11,170 nt of DNA from Rhodobacterales bacterium (GCA_013298485.1 JAAFHS010000035.1:1-11170), one strand, 5' to 3'; positions 1 through 6,200 are shown, counted from the first letter of the stretch. Notes: generated by a model not told the origin, from the sequence alone. Numbers and translations: made by a program.

Positions 1-850
1 TTGCCGTTTCAACGACAACGGGCCGAACCGGCGATGCGACGACCACCGTCTCGACAACCCGCGCCGTCAGCCCGCCCGTTGATGGGCCCCCGATATCAAC
101 TGCAATCCCTGCATCTTTCCAAAGGGCGATCATCCGCTCGCGGTCCTCGGGTGCCAGACGCTCCAGCATGTCATAATCGGCCGCCGTCAATTGGGTGCCA
201 CTGGTGGCTGCGCGGAAGACGAAAGGCGCTGCCAGTGTCGAACGCACCCATAGTCCGGGCGTTGGTGCGGCATCGGTCGCGGTCAATGTCGCAGGGAATT
301 GTTCTGCCAGCGCCTGTCCGGGTGTGACAATCCGTTCTTGCATCAGTGTAGCCATGCGGGGCGCATCGGCGGGGCAATCCGTACCCGGTGCTGTCGTCAT
401 CGCGATGAATAAATCCAACTGGTCATCCGGCGGGGGGATAGGTGTCGCTCCGGTCTGGCAGGTGTCCAGAAAAATTAGCGTCTGTGCCCGTCCGCCGCCT
501 TGCAAAGCGGCAATCGTCTGATCCAGCGGAATGCGGTCAGGCCCGGACAACAGCAAGGCCTCCTCCCCATCCGCCACGGCCCCGCCGCTGAAGTAAAGCA
601 GCGCCGTCGCATCCGCTGGCAGGGCGGCAATGGCCGCGCTCAACCCCGCAGCGTCAGGGTTTTCCAGACGCGACACGGTAAATCCCATCCCGAACAGAGT
701 CTCGGACAGGGCCAGCGCATCACTGTCTGCGTCCTCAACCGGGGTCGTGCCTGATTCGGATGACACGATCACGGCCACACGATCCTGCGCGGAAACGGGC
801 AGAGCATAGGCGAAAAGCAGCCCAAACAGTATCAAACGTGCCACGATCAT
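1..850 (-). CDS. Exported caspase-like (peptidase C14-type) protein lacking the catalytic histidine; 3' end cut off by window edge
   Basis: Reading the minus strand from ATG at 850-848 gives 283 residues open to the window edge. Residues 1-21 form a signal peptide (MIVARLILFGLLFAYALPVSA, cut before QD), so the product should be periplasmic. Residues about 24-134 follow the caspase-fold order: a first strand (RVAVIV, 24-29), an Asp-rich helix start (40-48), 'LFGMGFTVSRLENPDA' (52-67), then 'LLYFSGGAV' (84-92) where family members have S/A-G-H-G, and 'LIFLDTCQTG' (125-134), the nucleophile motif with Cys131. The His of the Cys-His dyad is replaced by Gly90, and no histidine occurs anywhere in the visible protein. 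The fold assignment is inferred from motif order; loss of the dyad suggests a binding or regulatory pseudoenzyme. Residues after about 150 are not recognised. Its ATG overlaps the stop of the upstream DUF1036 gene (ATGA), so the two are probably translationally coupled. Confidence 0.8.
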   Translation of the reverse strand, partial: MIVARLILFGLLFAYALPVSAQDRVAVIVSSESGTTPVEDADSDALALSETLFGMGFTVSRLENPDAAGLSAAIAALPADATALLYFSGGAVADGEEALLLSGPDRIPLDQTIAALQGGGRAQTLIFLDTCQTGATPIPPPDDQLDLFIAMTTAPGTDCPADAPRMATLMQERIVTPGQALAEQFPATLTATDAAPTPGLWVRSTLAAPFVFRAATSGTQLTAADYDMLERLAPEDRERMIALWKDAGIAVDIGGPSTGGLTARVVETVVVASPVRPVVVETA

Positions 851-1257
851 CCTCCCGCCCCCTGCGGTGTCAGGAACAGTGTCCAGCGTTCCGTGCGCTG
901 GGTATCAACCTCGACATAAGGTACTTCAAGAAAGCCGCGCACGGCGCAATCCTTTTCGCCCTGTATCTCAAATTCCTTCGGTCCGACACACATGCTCGTC
1001 CCCCCGTTCAGGATCGCATTGCCGAAGACATCCTGTGCAAAAACATATACATATCTTGCTTCCAATTTTTCGCGGATAACGTTGGCACACTGATTCGGGC
1101 CGACGGTCCACCACCCGCGCGTTACAAACTGATCCCGTTCAAACTGTCCGATTGCCACATTTACCACATCGAACGACTGATTGCAGACTGCAAATTCTGC
1201 CATCGCGGGCGCGCCTGTCAAAAGCAGGCACCCGAGTGTTGATCGCATCAGCCCCAT
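847..1257 (-). CDS. Exported DUF1036 family protein
   Basis: The 136-residue product starts with MGLMRSTLGCLLLTGAPAMA, a short signal peptide ending in an A-x-A site, so the mature protein starts at EFAVCNQS. The body carries the DUF1036 pattern: 'CNQSFDVVNVAIG', then 'TRGWWTVGPNQCANVI' (47-61), 'YVYVFAQD' (69-76), 'CVG' (90-92) and 'WTLFLT' (125-130). Mature cysteines are C25, C57, C90 and C104, enough for two disulphides in the periplasm. The molecular function of this family is unknown to me. The reading frame stays open back to 1572, but the upstream part has no signal-peptide logic and crosses the divergent gene, so I use the start at 1257. ATG codons at 1248 and 1275 are also possible, and none has a strong ribosome site. 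The gene is first in a two-gene operon with the caspase-like gene (4-base overlap), divergent from the secreted-protein/ExbBD/TonB set. Confidence 0.85.
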   Translation of the reverse strand: MGLMRSTLGCLLLTGAPAMAEFAVCNQSFDVVNVAIGQFERDQFVTRGWWTVGPNQCANVIREKLEARYVYVFAQDVFGNAILNGGTSMCVGPKEFEIQGEKDCAVRGFLEVPYVEVDTQRTERWTLFLTPQGAGG

Positions 1258-1288
1258 TTTGGTCAGAATCACCATGTATACACTGAGA

Positions 1289-1317
1289 TTGCGAAAAACC
1301 TGTATCTCGGCTATCAT
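1289..1317 (+). promoter_or_regulatory. Sigma-70-type promoter candidate for the rightward operon
   Basis: TTGCGA at 1289-1294 and TATCAT at 1312-1317 are separated by 17 bases and match 4/6 and 5/6 of the -35/-10 consensus. Initiation would fall near 1324, leaving a leader of about 28 bases before the ATG at 1352. The site lies in the short spacer between the divergent genes. Prediction from sequence only. Confidence 0.55.
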
Positions 1318-1351
1318 GGGAATGTATTTTATGGACACAAGGGCTTTCTCT

Positions 1352-1669
1352 ATGGCACGCGTTTTGCGCTTTTCGGCCAGTGCGGTTGCTCTGGCGTTCA
1401 TCATGACAACAACGTCGGCTTTCGCACAATCTTTCTGCGACAGCGCGAACTGTGGTGAAAATCCGGGTAATGGCGATGGCGGAGCAATCCGTGACGCCCG
1501 TGATGATCGCGCCAACCAGCGCGACCCGGTCGTTCCCGAACCGACAGAGGTTGAGGATTTGGTCTTCAACATTCCTCCGTTGTTTCAGTTGCCTGCATCA
1601 AACGCGCCTGTCACGCGTCAAAGCGACGGGCAAATCCGGTCCAGCTGGGCCGTCGGTGTGTTCCGCTAG
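1352..1669 (+). CDS. Small secreted protein of unknown function (105 aa)
   Basis: The product begins with a clear signal peptide, MARVLRFSASAVALAFIMTT followed by TSAFA, with cleavage before QS. The mature part is about 80 residues. It has an N-terminal C-x5-C pair ('CDSANC'), a Gly/Asn/Asp-rich stretch, a highly charged stretch ('RDARDDRANQRD'), then 'VEDLVFNIPPLFQLP' and an Arg C-terminus. I recognise no family; it could be an envelope accessory factor. The start at 1352 is chosen because AAGGG at 1339-1343 sits 8 bases upstream and the predicted promoter (1289-1317) would leave almost no leader for the in-frame ATG at 1331. It is the first gene on the plus strand, divergent from the DUF1036 gene and 125 bases before the next secreted protein. 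Real status rests on the signal peptide and context rather than homology. Confidence 0.65.
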   Translation: MARVLRFSASAVALAFIMTTTSAFAQSFCDSANCGENPGNGDGGAIRDARDDRANQRDPVVPEPTEVEDLVFNIPPLFQLPASNAPVTRQSDGQIRSSWAVGVFR

Positions 1670-1701
1670 GCCTGATCGGCATAAAGACGGCAGATCCTAC
1701 C

Positions 1702-1768
1702 TTGACACGTGGGCGTGAATACAGACCATTTCCGATGTTGGTCCCGCACGGGGTTACGTGAGTCCCCG
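1702..1768 (+). promoter_or_regulatory. Spacer with possible -35 box and a small leader hairpin
   Basis: The 125-base gap between the two secreted-protein genes contains a perfect TTGACA at 1702-1707, but the sequence 17-18 bases downstream (ACCATT/CCATTT) is a poor -10. Further on, CGGGG (1749-1753) and CCCCG (1764-1768) can pair around a 10-base loop in what would be the leader of the gene at 1795. This may be a secondary promoter with a leader hairpin. I see no known riboswitch pattern, and the evidence is weak. Confidence 0.25.
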
Positions 1769-1794
1769 CTGCGCAAAAATGATAGGAAGTTGTC

Positions 1795-2226
1795 ATGTTA
1801 TCGCGCTTGTCTGCAGTCTTGATTGCTCTTTCACTCGGCTCTTCTCCGCTTTGGGCACAAGACGCCGCACCCCCCAGTCTCGCGCTTGAACTGAACACGG
1901 CTGCCGATACGGCGGAAGGCGCGTGTCGGTTGACATATGTCGCCAGCAACGGCCTGACGGCACCCTTGGAAATGACCAGTTTTCAGATGGCAGTGTTTGA
2001 TGCCGAAGGGGCGGTCACGCGCCTGATCGTGCTCGATTTCGGTGCGCTGCCCGTGGGCAAGACCAAAGTCGTGCAGTTCGATATCCCCGGCCAGACCTGC
2101 GCCCAGATTTCGCGGATCATCGTGAATGATGTGGCCCAATGCACCACCACGGGTGGGGCCGCTGTCGATGGCTGTCTGACCTCGCTGACCACCGCCTCGC
2201 GCGGTGCGATCCAGTTCGGATTGTAA
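1795..2226 (+). CDS. Secreted four-cysteine protein of unknown function, encoded with ExbB/ExbD
   Basis: The 143-residue product has a signal peptide MLSRLSAVLIALSLGSSPLW + A with cleavage before QD, so it should be periplasmic. The mature part is about 120 residues of alternating beta-like segments: 'LALELNT', 'CRLTYVASNGL', 'FQMAVFDAEGAV', 'KVVQFDIPGQTC' and 'ISRIIVNDVAQC', ending in 'IQFGL'. Four cysteines (C44, C102, C116, C127) could form two disulphides. This suggests a small beta-sandwich. No named function comes to mind, although I have the impression that similar proteins accompany ExbB/ExbD genes in Rhodobacterales. AGGAAG at 1784-1789 is a good ribosome site 5 bases before the ATG. 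The stop lies 5 bases before the exbB ATG, so it probably belongs to the same transcript and may be a cargo, partner or assembly factor of the ExbBD motor. Confidence 0.85.
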   Translation: MLSRLSAVLIALSLGSSPLWAQDAAPPSLALELNTAADTAEGACRLTYVASNGLTAPLEMTSFQMAVFDAEGAVTRLIVLDFGALPVGKTKVVQFDIPGQTCAQISRIIVNDVAQCTTTGGAAVDGCLTSLTTASRGAIQFGL

Positions 2227-2231
2227 TCACC

Positions 2232-2876
2232 ATGAACATGCCCGATATCGCCGCACTTGGCACATCGACCATCGTGGTGTTTGCAGCCCTGATCGCGCTG
2301 TCCATTTTGGCCGCCACGGTGTTTTTCTTCAAGATCATTCAATTTGCCCGGATGGGCGTGGGGCGTCACCGCGTGGCGGATGATGTATTGAATGACTGGC
2401 TTGGTGGCCGCGCCGATCAGGCGCTGGCGCGCGCATCCGAACGCAAAACCGTGCTGACCCGCATTCTGCAAGCCGTGATCATCTGCCTGCGCGCGCGCCC
2501 GAATGAGCCTGCTTATGCCGAGGAACTGGGGCGGCAGGTCGCACTGACGGAACTGACCGCCATGACTGGCCGCATGCGGGTGCTGGAAACCGTGGTGCAG
2601 GCGGCCCCCATGCTGGGATTGCTGGGCACGGTCATCGGGATGATCAGCGCCTTTGGCACCTTGTCGACATCCGTGGGTGGCGTGGCCGATCCCGCGCAGC
2701 TTGCCGGCGGCATCTGGACGGCGCTGACCACAACGGCGGCGGGGCTTGCCATCGCGCTTGCCACCTATTTCGCCGCCATCTGGCTGGAAGGGCGGATCGA
2801 GAATGAACGCCAGACGATCGAGCCGTTGATTTCCGCCGCAATCCATGGCCGGGTCGATATCCCTGGCAAAGGCTAG
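2232..2876 (+). CDS. exbB: MotA/TolQ/ExbB family proton-channel subunit
   Basis: The 214-residue product has the ExbB/TolQ layout. TM1 is at about 14-35, a cytoplasmic domain follows at about 36-118, TM2 at about 122-141 contains the hallmark 'AAPMLGLLGTVIGMISAF' (124-141), and TM3 at about 160-184 contains 'ALTTTAAGLAIALATYF' (164-180). With ExbD it forms the inner-membrane channel that converts proton flow into motion of a TonB/TolA-type arm. The E. coli ExbB TM3 glutamate (E176, in 'AEALLAT') aligns with Thr163 here, and the usual Pro of the 'VAIPA' segment is absent. The start at 2232 is chosen because it opens directly into TM1 and lies 5 bases after the preceding stop. The frame is open further upstream, but that part is not membrane-like. 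The ribosome site is weak, so translational coupling is likely. Size is normal for the family. Confidence 0.92.
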   Translation: MNMPDIAALGTSTIVVFAALIALSILAATVFFFKIIQFARMGVGRHRVADDVLNDWLGGRADQALARASERKTVLTRILQAVIICLRARPNEPAYAEELGRQVALTELTAMTGRMRVLETVVQAAPMLGLLGTVIGMISAFGTLSTSVGGVADPAQLAGGIWTALTTTAAGLAIALATYFAAIWLEGRIENERQTIEPLISAAIHGRVDIPGKG

Positions 2877-2889
2877 GCCAGGATCCGCC

Positions 2890-3330
2890 ATGCCACTGAC
2901 GCGCGATCTTCTGACTGAACGGCGCAACCCGAAACGGTATCGCATCTCGCTGACGCCCTTGGCGGATGCGATGTTCAATCTGCTGATCTTTTTCATGCTG
3001 TCGTCGAACATCACGCCTTATTCCCTGCTGGCACTGAAGGGGGCCATCACACTGCCCGGTGACGGTGCGGGTGAGGGGACGGGTGCCGCGCAGCCTGCCG
3101 GGGCCGATGCCGCCGTCTGGACGGTGACGAAGGGCCAGATCATTGCCAATGGTCAGCAGTTCACGACGGATCAGGCGGATGAGCTGACCGACATTTTGAC
3201 ACAGGCGGGGACGCTGAACATCGTCCTTGTCATTCAGCCGGAGGCAGAGGTGCAGGACCTGACCACGGTGCTGGAAGCGCTGTCGGCAGGCGGGATCACA
3301 CAGGTCCAACTGGCAGGGAGGGGCGCATGA
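2890..3330 (+). CDS. exbD: ExbD/TolR family protein with intact channel aspartate (first copy)
   Basis: The 146-residue product has a basic N-terminus, one membrane helix and a periplasmic domain, as expected for ExbD/TolR. The signature 'ISLTPLADAMFNLLIFFML' (19-37) contains Asp26 at the position of the essential proton-carrying aspartate in ExbD (D25) and TolR (D23). A Gly/Ala-rich stretch (about 54-68) leads to the periplasmic part with 'VTKGQIIANGQQFT' and a terminal 'ALSAGGITQVQLA', which fits the ExbD fold. AGGA at 2880-2883 is 6 bases before the chosen ATG, and the earlier in-frame ATG at 2845 lies inside exbB. The stop overlaps the second exbD start (ATGA, 3327-3330). This is likely the active proton-coupling subunit of the set. 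Confidence 0.9.
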   Translation: MPLTRDLLTERRNPKRYRISLTPLADAMFNLLIFFMLSSNITPYSLLALKGAITLPGDGAGEGTGAAQPAGADAAVWTVTKGQIIANGQQFTTDQADELTDILTQAGTLNIVLVIQPEAEVQDLTTVLEALSAGGITQVQLAGRGA

Positions 3331-3728
3331 AACCCCTGCCGAAGCGCAACAAGCGGATGGAGGCTGATGTTTCGTTTTCCATCGTGTCCATTGTGTTTCT
3401 GCTGTTGTTCTTCTTTCTTCTGACGGGCCAGATGCTGAACCAGGCGGCGCAGGGCATGGCGCTGGCGGAAACATCCGATCTGCCGCTGGACCGCCTGCCC
3501 GCCCCAATCCTTGTGGTCGACAAGAATGGCCAGTGGGAACTGGATGGCCTGCCCGTGGCACCCGATCTTCTGGCAGTGGCGTTGCAGGATATGGAACAGC
3601 CCGTGACCCTGCATATCCTGATCGGCAAGGAGGCCCCGGCGGAAAGCCTGCTGCAGGTCGTCACCCGGCCTGATCTTGCGGATGTGGAACTGCGCCTTGT
3701 CACCCTGCGGCGGAGCCTTGGGCCATGA
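3327..3728 (+). CDS. exbD: Second ExbD/TolR-like protein, channel aspartate replaced by serine
   Basis: The 133-residue product has a basic N-terminus (MKPLPKRNKR), one membrane helix (about 15-34, 'VSFSIVSIVFLLLFFFLLTG') and a periplasmic domain with 'ILVVDKNGQWELDG' and 'VTLHILIGKEAPAESLLQVV', which matches the ExbD pattern. Aligning 'FLLLFFFLL' with 'FNLLIFFML' of the first copy puts Ser21 where the first copy has Asp26, so it lacks the protonatable residue of the family. The only acidic residues nearby (E12, D14) lie before the helix. It overlaps both neighbours by ATGA (3327-3330 and 3725-3728), so it is strictly coupled to them. Inference: it forms a heterodimer with the first ExbD inside the ExbB ring, as a structural partner rather than a second proton carrier. 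Confidence 0.85.
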   Translation: MKPLPKRNKRMEADVSFSIVSIVFLLLFFFLLTGQMLNQAAQGMALAETSDLPLDRLPAPILVVDKNGQWELDGLPVAPDLLAVALQDMEQPVTLHILIGKEAPAESLLQVVTRPDLADVELRLVTLRRSLGP

Positions 3729-4921
3729 TCGGTGGCGGGCGCGAAGGCGGGATCTGGGCGCAGTCTTTCGGACTGTCCGTGATCTGCCATGGGGCGGCGG
3801 TGGCGTATTTCCTGTTTCCGCTGTTGGATTTCATCCGGCTGGGGACTGATGTGCCGGAACCCATGGCCGTGACCCTGTCCGTCATGGAAATCGCACCCGA
3901 GGTTGTTGATCCTGCACCGGACGATCCGGCGATCCTGCCACCGGAAGAGGCGGTTGTTGAACCCGAAGTTGCGCCAGAGGTGCTCGCCGCGGTCGCACCG
4001 GAGCCAGAGACGATCCAGCCTGAACCTGAGGTGATTGATCCGCTTGCGGGGCTGGAGCCGGAAACCATCGCGGCGGTCGATCCCACAACGCTCAGCCCGA
4101 TCCGGCCCGAGGGGGATGGCGGCGGGTCGCTGGCCCCGGTGGGGATCGCCGCCGTGCAGCCGGTCGCGCCGGTGGATGGGGGTGCTGCCATCGTGCCGGA
4201 TGCATTGCCGCCAACCGATGCGACGCCCGAGACGGTGGCAGCGGTGCAATCGCTGCCGACGGTTGCGCCACAGGCACCGTCTGATCCCGACGTTGCCGAA
4301 GGTCCGCCTAGTGCTGTGGATGAGTTCATCCTGCGCATCCGGGGGCAGTTGTCATTGCCCTGTCTGGTTGCGACACCGCGGCGGGATGCGGCGGGCGAGG
4401 TCGCGTTGGAATTCATGGCGGCGAATGAGGCGGATATCCTGGCATTCGCAACCGATCTGATGGCCGATGTGGCAACCCCGCCACCGCAGCGCAATGTGCT
4501 GGTCGATCCGCGCCAATGCGCCGCGCTGAACTTTGTGCGCGAGGGCGCGCGCTATCCGACATTTCCGCTGGCGATTGCGGTGCAGGCAGAGGTGGTGGCC
4601 AGTGGCGAGCGGCTGGTCGGTGCGCTGCAGGGCGCACGGGGGCGGTATGTCAGCATGATCGTGATAGATGACAATGGCGTTGTGCAGGATCTGAGCCCGT
4701 ATCTGTCGTTCAGCGGCGATACGGTGAATTTCGATGTGCCGATGTCGCGGTTCGGTGCGGCGCGGGATACGCAGCAGTTGCTGATGGCGATGGCGACGTC
4801 GGCGCGGCCCGTGGCACTGGACACGCATAACGGGTTCCTCGCGGCGGAGTTTTTTCCGCAACTGCGCGCATCGGTGGACCGCAATGCGCCCTTGGCGATG
4901 ATCCCGTTCCGGCTGCAATAG
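3725..4921 (+). CDS. TonB/TolA-like energy transducer with a non-classical C-terminal domain
   Basis: The 398-residue product starts with a cytoplasmic stub and one membrane helix (about 14-37) reading 'LSVICHGAAVAYFLF'. Ser18 and His22 reproduce the S-x3-H motif of TonB (S16/H20) and TolA (S18/H22), which touches ExbB-ExbD or TolQ-TolR. Residues about 44-200 are a Pro/Glu/Asp/Ala-rich linker typical of a periplasm-spanning arm. From about 201 there is a globular domain starting 'VDEFILRIRGQLSLPCLVAT', with a second Cys in 'DPRQCAALNF'. Near the end, 'YVSMIVIDDNGVVQDL' and 'GDTVNFDVP' resemble the DUF4384-type beta domain often met beside caspase-like proteins. That similarity is from memory of the pattern and is tentative. 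The usual TonB C-terminal motifs are missing, and no TonB-dependent receptor or siderophore gene is nearby. ATG overlaps the previous stop (ATGA). Confidence 0.82.
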   Translation: MIGGGREGGIWAQSFGLSVICHGAAVAYFLFPLLDFIRLGTDVPEPMAVTLSVMEIAPEVVDPAPDDPAILPPEEAVVEPEVAPEVLAAVAPEPETIQPEPEVIDPLAGLEPETIAAVDPTTLSPIRPEGDGGGSLAPVGIAAVQPVAPVDGGAAIVPDALPPTDATPETVAAVQSLPTVAPQAPSDPDVAEGPPSAVDEFILRIRGQLSLPCLVATPRRDAAGEVALEFMAANEADILAFATDLMADVATPPPQRNVLVDPRQCAALNFVREGARYPTFPLAIAVQAEVVASGERLVGALQGARGRYVSMIVIDDNGVVQDLSPYLSFSGDTVNFDVPMSRFGAARDTQQLLMAMATSARPVALDTHNGFLAAEFFPQLRASVDRNAPLAMIPFRLQ

Positions 4922-4923
4922 AA

Positions 4924-4954
4924 GAAAATTGACGGCTGTCAATTTTCAGGTTTT
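4924..4954. terminator. Perfect hairpin terminator after the ExbBD/TonB-like operon, probably bidirectional
   Basis: GAAAATTGAC (4924-4933) and GTCAATTTTC (4938-4947) are perfect 10-base complements around the loop GGCT. TTTT follows at 4951-4954, and the right arm itself ends in TTTT. The stem starts 2 bases after the stop at 4921. Because the arms are A/T-rich on the outer side, the structure also reads as a terminator for the minus-strand operon ending at 5025. The remaining spacer (4955-5024) is AT-rich, and I see no gene in it. Confidence 0.75.
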
Positions 4955-5024
4955 AGCAATAATATCAACGACATGACTTTTTAAAACAGCCCTAATTTAA
5001 TACCTTGTTAATGCTTTGAAGCGG

Positions 5025-6149
5025 TCATTCGACGGGGTGTTCTGCCAGCCAGCCCCCCACCCGCGCCAGCCCTTCGCGCAACACGCCAGTGTCGCAGGCA
5101 TAGCCGATGCGCAGATGCCCTTCCATGCCGAAGACATCCCCGGGGACGAACATCACGCCCGTATCGGCCAAGAGGTGCAGGCAAAGGTCACGTGACGGCA
5201 GATTGCGGCCATAGGCCAGCATGGCGGTGGTCCCGGCCTGCGGTTTGACGTAAGTCACACCCGGCGTCGCGTGCACCCAATCATCCAGGATTGCGAGATT
5301 GCGCCGGGTGATCGCGCGGCTGCGGGCGATGATGCGGTCTGCGGATTCCAGTGCGATGGTCGCAAAATGATCGTCGATCATGCCGACGCTGATGGTGTTG
5401 TAGTCACGGTGGATATTCACCGCATCAAGCACCGCGCGGGGCGCTGCGACCCAGCCCAGACGCAGGCCCGCGAGCGAAAACGCCTTTGACATGCCAGCGG
5501 TGCTGATCCCCTTTTCATAAAGATCGGCAACCGATGGCGTGATGGCATCACCTGTCTGTTCGGTGCCGCGATACACCTCGTCCGCCAGCAGCCAGGCGTC
5601 GTTTTCCCGCGCAATCGCCGCGATTTTTTCCAGCATGTCGCGGCCCATCAACGCCCCGGTGGGGTTGTTGGGATTGGTCATGGCGATCAGTGTCGCGCCT
5701 TTTGCGAGGGTGCGCAGCGCCGCAAGGTCGGGCAGATAGGCGTCCGCGGCCTGCAGGCGCAGTTCCACGACATCGGCCCCGATGCTGGCAGGGATGGCGG
5801 TGTGCTGCTGGTAAGTGGGCGTGATGCTGACCACGCGGTCGCCGGGCGCCACAAGGGCATGGTGGATCAGGTTGTTGGCCCCGATGGTGCCGTGTGTGAC
5901 GACGATGTTGTCCGGCGTCTGATGGGCATAGAGGGCGGCAATGGCCGTGCGCAGGCGGTGGGAGCCTTCGATTGCACCATAGGTCATCTGCATCGGCAGC
6001 AGGGCCTGCAGGTCACGGTCGTTCCGGCCCGCAAGGGCCATCAGTTCGGCGATGGTCAGGGAATGCACGCAGGTTTCGGCCAGGTTGAAGGCGCAGGTCG
6101 TCTCATAGGCGTTCATCCAGATTTCAACGCCGAAGGGTTCGATTTTCAT
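5025..6149 (-). CDS. PLP-dependent aminotransferase, class I/II fold
   Basis: The 374-residue product is a fold-type I aminotransferase of the aspartate aminotransferase superfamily. Visible motifs: 'YGAIEGSHRLRTAIAALY' (57-74), the glycine-rich 'THGTIGANN' (85-93), 'TNPNNPTGAL' (158-167) with the pyridine-contacting Asn, 'LADEVYRG' (188-195) with Asp190 and Tyr193, 'GMSKAFSLAGLRLGW' (219-233) with the Schiff-base lysine K222, and 'LRIGY' (346-350) with the carboxylate-binding Arg347. All catalytic residues are present and the length is normal. The substrate cannot be read from sequence. Databases sometimes label similar proteins capreomycidine synthase, which I would not adopt. The start at 6149 is preferred over an in-frame ATG at 6176 because of the ribosome site at 6154-6161. 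It is last in the choX-like/alcohol dehydrogenase operon, 51 bases after the dehydrogenase. Confidence 0.9.
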   Translation of the reverse strand: MKIEPFGVEIWMNAYETTCAFNLAETCVHSLTIAELMALAGRNDRDLQALLPMQMTYGAIEGSHRLRTAIAALYAHQTPDNIVVTHGTIGANNLIHHALVAPGDRVVSITPTYQQHTAIPASIGADVVELRLQAADAYLPDLAALRTLAKGATLIAMTNPNNPTGALMGRDMLEKIAAIARENDAWLLADEVYRGTEQTGDAITPSVADLYEKGISTAGMSKAFSLAGLRLGWVAAPRAVLDAVNIHRDYNTISVGMIDDHFATIALESADRIIARSRAITRRNLAILDDWVHATPGVTYVKPQAGTTAMLAYGRNLPSRDLCLHLLADTGVMFVPGDVFGMEGHLRIGYACDTGVLREGLARVGGWLAEHPVE

Positions 6150-6153
6150 AGGG

Positions 6154-6161
6154 CCTCCACC
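6154..6161 (-). promoter_or_regulatory. Ribosome binding site that sets the aminotransferase start
   Basis: On the minus strand GGTGGAGG ends 4 bases before the ATG at 6149. It supports MKIEPFG as the N-terminus rather than the longer reading from 6176. Confidence 0.6.
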
Positions 6162-6200
6162 TGTTGGGGCGACCATAGCCGCGCGGGATGATGGCGCAAG

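Noticed and set aside
1258..1572. Longer N-terminus for the DUF1036 protein from ATG at 1572
   Set aside because: The extra 105 residues do not look like a protein domain, would hide the signal peptide inside the protein, and overlap the divergent secreted-protein gene and its promoter.
1983..3014. 343-residue minus-strand open frame antisense to exbB and the secreted protein
   Set aside because: It opposes clear ExbB and ExbD genes, is rich in Arg, Gln and His as expected of shadow frames in GC-rich DNA, and has no recognisable motif.
2232..3728. Zorya-type anti-phage system (ZorA/ZorB are MotA/MotB relatives)
   Set aside because: The ExbB protein is only 214 residues with no long cytoplasmic tail, the partners are ExbD-like without a peptidoglycan-binding domain, and no ZorC, ZorD or ZorE-like gene is present.
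3296..4249. 317-residue minus-strand open frame antisense to the second exbD and TonB-like gene
   Set aside because: Arg/His-rich shadow of the Pro/Glu codon-rich linker, with no start signal or domain.
2232..4921. Ordinary Tol-Pal or TonB iron-uptake operon
   Set aside because: No TolB, Pal, YbgF/YbgC or TonB-dependent receptor is present, the last gene lacks a classical TonB/TolA C-terminus, and there are two unequal ExbD genes.
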